In this document: positions 1 through 5,718 of the stretch, piece after piece
Numbering within the stretch: position 1 is the first letter of the stretch
Layout of the letters: each line of letters begins with the position of its first letter
NCBI GenBank assembly: GCA_012267605.1
Contig: JAAXGF010000247.1
Coordinates: 1 to 5,718 of the forward strand
Length of the DNA: 5,718 nt
Source of the DNA: Alphaproteobacteria bacterium
Lineage (GTDB): Bacteria; Pseudomonadota; Alphaproteobacteria; JAAXGF01
Direction: 5' to 3'
Made by a program: the position numbers and the translations under genes
Notes under the pieces: generated by a model
The model's input: only the letters and a program-made list of their open reading frames with translations
Told to the model about the DNA's origin: nothing
Databases searched by the model: none

Positions 1-775
1 GTTCCACATGTGGACGCCCGATGTATACGAAGGTGCGCCGACACCGGTGACGGCATTCTTCTCCGTGGCACCGAAGATCGCGGCAGTAGCCCTAGTGCTA
101 CGGGTATTCATTTATCCTTTCGGAGACCTTATCGGCCAATGGCAACAAATCATCATATTTATATCAATTGGATCGATGCTCCTTGGGGCATTCGCTGCCT
201 TAGTTCAGACCAACATCAAACGGCTAATGGCGTACAGTTCCATTGGGCATATCGGGTACGCTCTGATTGGCTTGGCGGCAGGCACTGAATCTGGTGTACA
301 AAGTGTATTGATTTACATGCTCACGTATTTGTTTATGAATGTCGGTGCTTTTGCCTGCATTTTGGCGATGCGACGTCAGGGCCGCATGGTCGAGGAAATT
401 GCCGATCTCGCGGGACTCGTAAAGTCCAATCCAACATTGGCCTACGCACTTACGGCGTTTATGTTCGGCATGGCAGGCATTCCAGTGTTTGCTGGTTTCT
501 TTGGCAAACTCTACGTGTTTCTCGCAGCTATCGAAGCGCAACTGTACGCTCTGGCCGTCATCGGTGTACTAGCCAGCGTGGTGGCCGCGTATTACTACCT
601 GCGAATCGTGAAGCTCATGATGTTCGATGATCCGGCTCAGCCATTTGATCGCCCGGCCGGACGTGAAATTACTTCGGTTGCCGCCATCGCTTGCATATTT
701 ACCGTATTTTTCTTCGCCTTTCAGTCGCCGTTCATATCCGGTGCCCAAGCTGCTGCTGAATCGCTATTTCCGTGA
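1..775 (+). CDS. nuoN: NADH-quinone oxidoreductase subunit N (NuoN), C-terminal part
   Basis: This is the last 257 or so residues of the antiporter-like membrane subunit N of respiratory complex I, which helps couple quinone reduction to proton pumping in the inner membrane. The frame is open from base 2, so the start lies upstream; the Met at 8 is internal. Family NuoN is about 480 residues, so roughly half is present. Counting the Met at 8 as residue 1, the sequence opens with the conserved FHMWTPDVYEGAP segment. The His just before Met1 aligns with E. coli H224, and Lys23 (APK) lies 23 residues after it, matching channel lysine K247. AYSSIGHIGYA (75-85) is the loop/helix with the conserved His81. 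AGIPVFAGFFGK (157-167) carries the second channel lysine, Lys167, matching K395. About seven hydrophobic segments follow one another. The stop codon overlaps the birA start. NuoL and NuoM are related, but the FHMWTPDVYEGAP and C-terminal sequence fit NuoN best. Confidence 0.96.
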   Translation, partial: FHMWTPDVYEGAPTPVTAFFSVAPKIAAVALVLRVFIYPFGDLIGQWQQIIIFISIGSMLLGAFAALVQTNIKRLMAYSSIGHIGYALIGLAAGTESGVQSVLIYMLTYLFMNVGAFACILAMRRQGRMVEEIADLAGLVKSNPTLAYALTAFMFGMAGIPVFAGFFGKLYVFLAAIEAQLYALAVIGVLASVVAAYYYLRIVKLMMFDDPAQPFDRPAGREITSVAAIACIFTVFFFAFQSPFISGAQAAAESLFP

Positions 776-1539
776 TAACGGGGGGCGATTGGCCGGTCGG
801 CTATCGACTGGTTTCGTACGACCAGCTCGATAGCACTAACGACGAGGCGAAGCGGCTCGCCGAATCGGGCGAGCCTGAGGGAACAGTTGTTTTGGCGCGC
901 AGCCAGCGTCGAGGCCGTGGGCGATACGGGCGTGTTTGGCATTCGGCGCCGGGCAATCTCTATCTGTCCGTCGTGCTTCGCCCGGCGTGTTTGCCCGCCG
1001 TGGCAGCCGAGCTTTCGTTTGCCGCATCGCTTGCATTGGCTGACACGTTAACGTTGTTGTTGCCGAACGGCGGTGCCGCACTTGCTTTTAAATGGCCGAA
1101 CGATGTCATGATTAACCGCCGCAAAGTCTCAGGTATACTTCTTGAGACTGAAACAACCGGCGACCAACAACTCATTTGGGTGATCCTCGGTTTGGGTCTC
1201 AACATCGCCAGTCATCCCGATGACGTCGCAGTTCCGGCTACGGGTTTGGCTGATCAAGGAGTTGATGAATCCTCGCCGGAAGATATTGGCGCCGCGTTTT
1301 GTCACCAATTCAAAGCATGGTACGACCGTTGGACAGACGAGGGCTTTCCACCGTTGCGGACCGCATGGTTGGCACGCGCGGCGGGTATCGGCGAGCGAAT
1401 GACCGTTCGGATTGCAGATCGATCGGTGGATGGTGTGGCCGTTGCATTCGATGAGCGTTGTTCCTTGGTCTTGGAAACGGATGCCGGTGACCGATTCACT
1501 GTGACCGCCGGTGATATATTCTTCGGGGCTGGCGGGTGA
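772..1539 (+). CDS. birA: Biotin--[acetyl-CoA-carboxylase] ligase, monofunctional BirA
   Basis: A 255-residue cytoplasmic biotin-protein ligase that forms biotinyl-5'-AMP and transfers biotin to the carrier lysine of biotin-dependent carboxylases. STND (21-24) opens the catalytic domain. GRGRYGRVW (48-56) is the biotinyl-AMP binding loop, with Arg51 at the place of E. coli R118. KWPND (107-111) and RKVSGILLE (117-125) supply Lys107 and Lys118, whose 11-residue spacing equals that of E. coli K172 and K183. VILGLGLNI follows, and the last 50 or so residues form the small SH3-like C-terminal domain. There is no room for the N-terminal helix-turn-helix of bifunctional E. coli BirA, so this should be an enzyme only and not a bio-operon repressor. 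The GTG start at 772 is chosen because it begins just before the catalytic domain and shares GTGA with the nuoN stop; no Shine-Dalgarno sequence is visible, which suggests translational coupling. The residues before GRGR (SQRR) differ from the more usual QxAG form. Confidence 0.95.
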   Translation: MITGGDWPVGYRLVSYDQLDSTNDEAKRLAESGEPEGTVVLARSQRRGRGRYGRVWHSAPGNLYLSVVLRPACLPAVAAELSFAASLALADTLTLLLPNGGAALAFKWPNDVMINRRKVSGILLETETTGDQQLIWVILGLGLNIASHPDDVAVPATGLADQGVDESSPEDIGAAFCHQFKAWYDRWTDEGFPPLRTAWLARAAGIGERMTVRIADRSVDGVAVAFDERCSLVLETDAGDRFTVTAGDIFFGAGG

Positions 1540-2324
1540 CCGATAGCATTTTATTGGCCGTCGATATGGGGAACACGAACACAGTGTTCGCGTTGTTTGA
1601 TGGCGAGACAATGTTAGGCCAATGGCGAATCTCGACTGACACTAGTCGGACAGCCGAGGAATATGCGGTTTGGCTCAACCAGCTGATGGCGCTTGACGGA
1701 TTCGATGCGCGGCACATTGGCGCGGCAATCGTTTCGTCGGTGGTCCCGCAAGGCGTGTTTGGATTACGCGCGCTTTGTCGGCGCTACTATGGTTGTGTGG
1801 CAAGGGTAGTCGGCGAAGACGCAGATATTGGTGTCGAAATTGCCATTGATCGACCGGACGAAGTTGGCGCTGACAGGCTGGTCAATGCCGTTGGCGCCCA
1901 CAGCCGATACTCGGGCGCTTTGATCGTCGTTGACTTTGGAACGGCGACTACATTCGACGTTATCTCCGCGCGAGGCGTCTATCTCGGCGGCGTTATTGCG
2001 CCCGGCGTCAATTTGTCACTTGAGTCCCTGCATAGGGCTGCAGCGCAACTGCCCAGGGTAGCTGTGACCCGCCCTGAGAAAGTGATCGGACTCGCGACAA
2101 TACCGGCCATGCAGTCCGGTGTATACTGGGGTTACATTGGTCTCGTCGAGGGCATCGTCGCGCGCGTCAGGGCTGAATTTGCCTTGCCTATGACAGTCAT
2201 AGCGACCGGTGGGTTGGCGACGCTTTTTGAGGAAGGCACGAAAGTGATCGAACACGTCGATCCCGATATCACTATGCGCGGCTTGCGAGAGATTTTCCGG
2301 CGTGGGCAAGGTGAGGCGAAATGA
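1536..2324 (+). CDS. coaX: Type III pantothenate kinase (CoaX)
   Basis: A 262-residue ATP-dependent kinase of the ASKHA fold that phosphorylates pantothenate, the first committed step of coenzyme A synthesis in the cytoplasm. Unlike CoaA, type III enzymes are generally not feedback-inhibited by CoA and need a monovalent cation. Visible motifs in order: the N-terminal phosphate loop VDMGNTN (9-15, Asp10), DEVGADR (108-114, with Asp113 as the likely catalytic base), the second phosphate motif VDFGTATT (132-139), GGVIAPG (151-157) and the adenosine-side ATGG (223-226). The length is normal for the family. The GTG start shares GTGA with the birA stop; the next Met (codon 11) lies inside the phosphate loop and cannot be the start. 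Only a weak G-rich stretch (GGGG at 1525-1528) lies upstream, so coupling to birA is likely. All motif residues expected for activity are present. Confidence 0.96.
   Translation: MTDSILLAVDMGNTNTVFALFDGETMLGQWRISTDTSRTAEEYAVWLNQLMALDGFDARHIGAAIVSSVVPQGVFGLRALCRRYYGCVARVVGEDADIGVEIAIDRPDEVGADRLVNAVGAHSRYSGALIVVDFGTATTFDVISARGVYLGGVIAPGVNLSLESLHRAAAQLPRVAVTRPEKVIGLATIPAMQSGVYWGYIGLVEGIVARVRAEFALPMTVIATGGLATLFEEGTKVIEHVDPDITMRGLREIFRRGQGEAK
2308..2316 (+). promoter_or_regulatory. Shine-Dalgarno-like sequence for rnj
   Basis: AAGGTGAGG lies inside the last codons of coaX, with its AAGG part 9 nt and its GAGG part 4 nt before the ATG at 2321. It supports that ATG as the rnj start. It is the clearest ribosome-binding site in the gene chain; the other overlapping starts have weak purine stretches or none. 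Confidence 0.5.
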
Positions 2325-4021
2325 TCTCGAATGGTGAAAGGCTGTTGTTCCTTCCCCTCGGCGGTGCGGGCGAAATCGGTATGAACTTGAACCTCTACGG
2401 TCTCGCCGGGAAATGGATCATGGTTGACTTGGGGATAAGTTTTGCCGATGACCACCTGCCAGGTGTCGATATCATTATGCCGGACCCGAGTTTTATCGTT
2501 GATCGACGTGAAGACTTGTTGGGATTAGTGCTAACCCATGCTCACGAAGATCACCTAGGGGCGGTTCCCTTTCTTTGGCCCGAGTTACGCTGTCCAGTAT
2601 TCGCGACGCCGTTTTCCGCCGCCGTATTGCGCCGCAAGCTGCAACGTGACGGTGCAGCGCCAGGCATTTCCGATCTCGATCTCACGGAGGTGCCCCTCGG
2701 AGGAAACTTAACTCTTGGGCCGTTCGACATTGAATTTATTTCGTTAACTCATTCGATACCCGAACCCAACGCGCTGGCCATTCGAACTACCTTGGGAACG
2801 GTACTTCATACTGGTGATTGGAAGATCGATCCTGACCCTTTGGTTGGCAGTACCACCGACGAAGAGGCATTGCGTCGGTACGGTGACGAAGGGGTCTTGG
2901 CGATGGTCTGCGATTCAACGAACGTGTTCCGCAATGGCGAATCCGGATCGGAAGCAGAAGTGCGTGCTTGCCTCACAGACCTTGTCAGCCAGAATAATAG
3001 CGGATACGTGGCGATATCAGGATTCGCTTCGAACGTCGCGCGCATCGATACGGTCGCTGCCGCAGCAGATGCCAATGGCCGGTCCGTTGCCATCGCCGGA
3101 CGCTCCCTGTGGAGAATCCTCGAAGCGGCGAAGGAAACCGGCTATATCGACGCGGATCGGCAGTTTCTTAGCGATCGCGAAGCGGCCAACCTACCACCCG
3201 AGAAAGTGCTTTACTTGTGCACCGGATCCCAAGGGGAAAAAAACGCTGCGTTGGCGCGAATCGCGACGGACAGCCACCCCCATATCACGCTTGGCCGAGG
3301 TGATGTCGTTATCTTTTCTTCCAAGATTATTCCCGGAAATGAAAAGGCGATCAGTCGATTGCAAAATTTGCTCGTCTATAAGGGTGTTGAAGTGGTCACC
3401 GAGGCCGATCATTTCGTCCACGTATCAGGTCATCCCTGCCGCGACGAGTTGGCCCGGATGTATCAATGGGTACGGCCGCAAATTGCCGTACCTGTTCACG
3501 GTGAGGCACGCCACCTGATCGAACATGGGCGGTTAGCCGGCGAGTTGCAGGTGCCAACAGCCGTGGTGATCGAAAACGGCGATATGTTGTGTTTGGCCCC
3601 CGGTGCGCCAAAATTGGTCGATCAGGTTCCATACGGCCGTTTGATGGCCGATGGTAACGCATTGGTCAACGTCGCCAGCCCGGTCATGCAGGCTCGGCGC
3701 CGATTGATGCACAACGGCGCAGCGTTCGTCACGCTGGTAGTGGACGCCGACAACAATTTGGTCGCTGATCCAGCGGTGACCGCGCAAGGATTGTTTCATC
3801 CCAAGGATTTCTCGGCTGATGGCGATGCGGGATTGGTGGCTGCAGCGGCGGCGGTGCGAACCGCATTCACCACATTCACCGAACGATCACGCAAGGACGA
3901 TAGCGTGATTCGGGAGGCGGTGCGCCAGATCGTTGTGCGGTCGCTTCGGGAAAGCCGCATGAAACGTCCGGTGGTCGAGGTTCAGATTATTCGCCTGGAG
4001 AGCAGGGTCGAGCCATCATGA
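2321..4021 (+). CDS. rnj: Ribonuclease J (metallo-beta-lactamase/beta-CASP RNase)
   Basis: A 566-residue zinc-dependent ribonuclease of the RNase J family, which combines 5'-to-3' exonuclease and endonuclease activity in mRNA decay and rRNA maturation in the cytoplasm. The N-terminus has FLPLGGAGEIG (10-20). The metal-binding HxHxDH motif is THAHEDH (72-78, His73, His75, Asp77, His78), followed by His144 (LTHSIPE) and HTGDWK (163-168, Asp166). DSTN (198-201) leads into the beta-CASP domain, with TGSQGE (301-306), HVSGH (367-371) and PVHGE (391-395, His393). A C-terminal domain of about 100 residues ends with VVEVQIIRLE. The length is usual for the family (about 550). The ATG shares ATGA with the coaX stop. 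One oddity is Lys-Asn after TGSQGE, where family members commonly have Pro; the codons there form an A7 run (3237-3243). The reading frame is intact and all metal ligands are present, so it should be active. Confidence 0.96.
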   Translation: MISNGERLLFLPLGGAGEIGMNLNLYGLAGKWIMVDLGISFADDHLPGVDIIMPDPSFIVDRREDLLGLVLTHAHEDHLGAVPFLWPELRCPVFATPFSAAVLRRKLQRDGAAPGISDLDLTEVPLGGNLTLGPFDIEFISLTHSIPEPNALAIRTTLGTVLHTGDWKIDPDPLVGSTTDEEALRRYGDEGVLAMVCDSTNVFRNGESGSEAEVRACLTDLVSQNNSGYVAISGFASNVARIDTVAAAADANGRSVAIAGRSLWRILEAAKETGYIDADRQFLSDREAANLPPEKVLYLCTGSQGEKNAALARIATDSHPHITLGRGDVVIFSSKIIPGNEKAISRLQNLLVYKGVEVVTEADHFVHVSGHPCRDELARMYQWVRPQIAVPVHGEARHLIEHGRLAGELQVPTAVVIENGDMLCLAPGAPKLVDQVPYGRLMADGNALVNVASPVMQARRRLMHNGAAFVTLVVDADNNLVADPAVTAQGLFHPKDFSADGDAGLVAAAAAVRTAFTTFTERSRKDDSVIREAVRQIVVRSLRESRMKRPVVEVQIIRLESRVEPS

Positions 4022-4422
4022 TTGGTCGTCTCAACCACGTGGCCATCGTGGTGTCAGATATGGATAAGGCCATTAGCCAATATCGCAACGATTTCGGCGC
4101 GCGCGTTTCGGACGCTGTGAATATGCCCGAGCACGGAGTCACAACCGCTTTCGTTGAACTGCCGAATACGACCATAGAGCTATTATATCCTTTGGGAACG
4201 GGCTCGCCGCTCAGCCGCTTTCTAGATCGTCACAAGGACGGCGGCATGCATCATCTTTGCCTTGAGGTCGAGAACATCGGACGGGCGCGCGCGCAACTCC
4301 AGGAAAAAGGCTATCGTGTCCTTGGGGATGGCCAACCGAGTATCGGCGCGCACGGCAAACCGGTACTGTTTCTCCACCCCAAGGATGTATTTGGAACCTT
4401 GATCGAACTCGAACAAGCGTGA
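4018..4422 (+). CDS. mce: Methylmalonyl-CoA epimerase
   Basis: A 134-residue vicinal-oxygen-chelate (glyoxalase-fold) enzyme that interconverts (S)- and (R)-methylmalonyl-CoA. It acts between propionyl-CoA carboxylase and the B12-dependent mutase on the way to succinyl-CoA. Two beta-alpha-beta-beta-beta modules are visible. Probable metal ligands are His7 (LNHVAIVV), Glu54 (TTIELLYP), the second His of GGMHHL (His79) and Glu130 (GTLIELEQ). PEHGV (37-41) supplies Glu38, a likely acid/base. The stretch IGAHGKPVLFLHPKD (109-123) is a signature shared with bacterial and animal epimerases and separates it from generic glyoxalases. The length is normal. The ATG start shares ATGA with the rnj stop, and only a weak purine stretch (CAGGG, 4003-4007) lies before it. 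The partner biotin carboxylase and mutase genes are not in the window. Confidence 0.94.
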   Translation: MIGRLNHVAIVVSDMDKAISQYRNDFGARVSDAVNMPEHGVTTAFVELPNTTIELLYPLGTGSPLSRFLDRHKDGGMHHLCLEVENIGRARAQLQEKGYRVLGDGQPSIGAHGKPVLFLHPKDVFGTLIELEQA

Positions 4423-4426
4423 CTCC

Positions 4427-4669
4427 ATGGGCATTTTCTCGATAACAGTAATTTTTATTATCTCTTGGTGGTTGATATTTTTTGTTACTTTGCCATGGGG
4501 AATCCACGTTCCTGAAAAGCAGGAACCCGGACACGCAACGAGTGCGCCCGCAAAGCCTCATTTGTTGATCAAGGCAGTCGTGACCACGGTTATTTCCGGA
4601 TCCATTACCGGAGCAATTGTGTGGGCCGCCGAAAATGACCTCTTCTCGTTCCGAGAGATGGTTCAGTGA
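4427..4669 (+). CDS. DUF1467 family small inner-membrane protein
   Basis: An 80-residue protein with two predicted transmembrane helices, at about residues 3-25 (rich in I, F and W, with WW at 14-15 and LPWG at 22-25) and about 47-67. The short linker between them carries EPGHATSAPAKPHL (33-46). The pattern of an LPWG or LPFG end to helix 1, a PG-rich loop with an APxxPxL run, then a K-A-x-x-T-T opening to helix 2 (Lys49 to Thr54) matches the DUF1467 family, which sits after mce in many Alphaproteobacteria. The function is unknown. The charges (few basic residues, several acidic ones) do not settle the topology. It starts 4 nt after the mce stop with no Shine-Dalgarno sequence in sight, so it is probably co-translated with mce. 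It is the last gene of the plus-strand unit. Family assignment is from recalled pattern, not a search. Confidence 0.85.
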   Translation: MGIFSITVIFIISWWLIFFVTLPWGIHVPEKQEPGHATSAPAKPHLLIKAVVTTVISGSITGAIVWAAENDLFSFREMVQ

Positions 4670-4673
4670 GGAA

Positions 4674-4731
4674 GGTTCGAAATTTTAGGTGTGAAAGTTT
4701 GAGTTAAGCAGCTGAGCTAAAATTGCGTGCC
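4674..4731. repeat. Imperfect inverted repeat between convergent genes
   Basis: The arms are 4674-4688 and 4717-4731, separated by a 28-nt loop. The core AATTTTAG (4681-4688) pairs perfectly with CTAAAATT (4717-4724). Extending outward gives four more Watson-Crick pairs, one G-U wobble and two mismatches. It begins 4 nt after the stop of the DUF1467 gene and ends 24 nt before the stop of the convergent amidase gene. No T tract follows the stem on either strand, so it is not a standard intrinsic terminator. It may still fold as a 3'-end structure for either transcript. The long loop and AT-rich core leave chance as a real possibility. Confidence 0.35.
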
Positions 4732-4755
4732 CCTGATGGTAGACGTACAAATCAT

Positions 4756-5718
4756 TTAAGCGCCTAAGGTTGGCCGTGTCTCGCGCCGGTCAAGCCATGG
4801 TCTGGCAGCCTCGTAAGCCAATGCAGCGCGAAATACGCTGACGTCGTCATACGGCCGTCCGACAATTTGAACTCCTGTGGGCACGCGAGAGGTAGAGAAT
4901 CCGCTCGGGACCGAGGCAACCGGACATTGACTAATCATATTGAACGGATAGGTAAGGGCCCACTGGACATCCGCAAGCAACCTTTTGCCATTGACGGTGA
5001 CATTGAGAGCGAGCGGCGACTGGTCAGCCGGCAAGGAGGGTAGGGCAAGGGTTGGGCAAATCATTAGATCAAACTTGGCGAGGACCGGACTAAGTTTCTG
5101 AAACATCTCCGACTGGAATTCCTGGGCTGCAAAGATTTCGGCGGCACTGATATTGAGCCCTTCTTCGGCGACGGCACGCACGTAGTCTGACATTTCAAAA
5201 CGCCAGCGCGGCAAATAGGGCGCAATTCGGGCAGAAAAGCCGGCCACCGCGCGGGTAAGAAACGCAGAGAGGACGGCCGACGTCCAGCCAACCTCGACCT
5301 CTTCGACATGACATCCTAAATCGCGGAATGTCGTAATCGCCGAACGGGTATTGTCTTGTACCTCCTGATCGATCTGGAAATAGCCCAGATCCATCGAAAA
5401 CGCGATGCGCATCCCACGCACTTCAGGAGGATGGCGTGGAATTCTTGTCCGTCCGGGCAAAGACATGATGTCCTCGGGGTGAGTTCCCGACATGATTTCG
5501 AGCATCAGTGCTGCATCGCGGACTCCCCTGGTCATCGGACCACAATGGCCAAAGGTGTCCAAATTTCCCGGTGCGAGCCGAGGAATTCTGCCGAACGGTG
5601 GTTTATAGCCGAAGATTCCGCAAGCTGCGGCGGGGATCCGAATGGAACCACCATAATCGGAGCCATCCGCCAAGGTCGTCATACCGCCGGCCAGTGCCGC
5701 GCCCGAACCGCCAGACGA
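4756..5718 (-). CDS. Amidase signature family hydrolase, N-terminally incomplete
   Basis: The last 320 residues of an amidase-signature (AS) enzyme, a Ser-cisSer-Lys hydrolase of carboxamides. Full AS proteins are about 450-500 residues, so about 150 residues, including the catalytic Lys, lie past the right edge; the Met at 5682 is internal. The visible part starts in the Gly/Ser-rich motif SSGGSGAALAGG. Its first Ser, encoded by the last three bases of the window, aligns with the cis-Ser (S217 of FAAH), and the Ser in DYGGSIRIPAA, 24 residues later (codon 5644-5646), aligns with the nucleophile (S241 of FAAH). FGYKPPFGRIPR, GPMTRGVRDAALML and the C-terminal TGVQIVGRPYDD are further family landmarks. 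The gene runs towards the nuo-linked unit, with 86 bp between the stops. The DYGGS form and the context do not suggest the GatA subunit of tRNA amidotransferase; the substrate cannot be read from sequence. No signal peptide can be judged. Confidence 0.93.
   Translation of the reverse strand, partial: SSGGSGAALAGGMTTLADGSDYGGSIRIPAAACGIFGYKPPFGRIPRLAPGNLDTFGHCGPMTRGVRDAALMLEIMSGTHPEDIMSLPGRTRIPRHPPEVRGMRIAFSMDLGYFQIDQEVQDNTRSAITTFRDLGCHVEEVEVGWTSAVLSAFLTRAVAGFSARIAPYLPRWRFEMSDYVRAVAEEGLNISAAEIFAAQEFQSEMFQKLSPVLAKFDLMICPTLALPSLPADQSPLALNVTVNGKRLLADVQWALTYPFNMISQCPVASVPSGFSTSRVPTGVQIVGRPYDDVSVFRAALAYEAARPWLDRRETRPTLGA

Noticed and set aside
1129..1611. 160-codon minus-strand open frame across the birA/coaX junction
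   Set aside because: It is antisense to two well-supported genes, has low-complexity Cys/Arg/Thr-rich content and no recognisable motif.
2814..3518. Long plus-strand open frame (234 codons) inside rnj
   Set aside because: It lies wholly within rnj in the +1 frame, is rich in Arg, Ser and Pro as expected of a shadow frame, and shows no known domain. The rnj frame has all family motifs.
4285..4294. Alternating GC run (five GC units) within mce
   Set aside because: It encodes ordinary Arg-Ala codons in a GC-rich helix of the protein; too short to call a repeat element or a Z-DNA site.
4211..4561. 116-codon minus-strand open frame over mce and the DUF1467 gene
   Set aside because: It is antisense to two genes with family-level matches, and its translation shows no domain or sensible hydrophobic pattern.
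4671..4725. tRNA-like words in the convergent gap: GGTTCGAA on the plus strand and TAGCTCAGCTG on the minus strand
   Set aside because: The T-loop-like and D-arm-like words are on opposite strands, the D-arm word has no matching partner strand, and no acceptor stem forms. This is not a tRNA.
4670..4755. Possible intrinsic terminator for the plus-strand unit
   Set aside because: No GC-rich stem followed by a T run is present on either strand; only the AT-cored inverted repeat was kept, as a repeat.

Overview
The window is chromosomal DNA, most likely from an alphaproteobacterium of moderate GC content. This rests on gene order: the plus strand reads nuoN (C-terminal part), birA, coaX, rnj (RNase J), mce and a small DUF1467-type membrane protein. 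That order is a conserved block downstream of the nuo (complex I) operon in many Alphaproteobacteria. The species cannot be read from the sequence.

Positions 1-4669 look like the 3' part of one long polycistronic unit. The first five genes are joined by four successive 4-nt stop/start overlaps (GTGA at 772-775, GTGA at 1536-1539, ATGA at 2321-2324, ATGA at 4018-4021), and the last gene follows mce after only 4 nt. No promoter is visible inside this stretch, so transcription probably starts upstream of the window, in the nuo operon. The products are an antiporter-like proton channel subunit of NADH:quinone oxidoreductase, a biotin-protein ligase without a DNA-binding domain, a type III pantothenate kinase (first step of CoA synthesis), a 5'-exo/endoribonuclease of the RNase J family, methylmalonyl-CoA epimerase, and an 80-residue protein with two predicted membrane segments and unknown function. 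Biotin attachment, CoA supply and methylmalonyl-CoA epimerisation meet in the propionyl-CoA to succinyl-CoA route. That offers a possible reason for the grouping, but it is an inference.

Positions 4670-4755 are a short gap between convergent genes. It holds an imperfect inverted repeat with an 8-bp perfect core, but no classical terminator with a T tract. Positions 4756-5718 on the minus strand hold the C-terminal two thirds of an amidase-signature hydrolase whose N-terminus lies beyond the right edge. In many relatives proS follows the DUF1467 gene, so this is where the usual gene order breaks.

No mobile element, CRISPR array, RNA gene or clear new system was found. The points most worth a second look are the chain of coupled overlaps, the DUF1467 protein, the break in gene order, an unusual residue pair with an A7 run in rnj, and the convergent inverted repeat.
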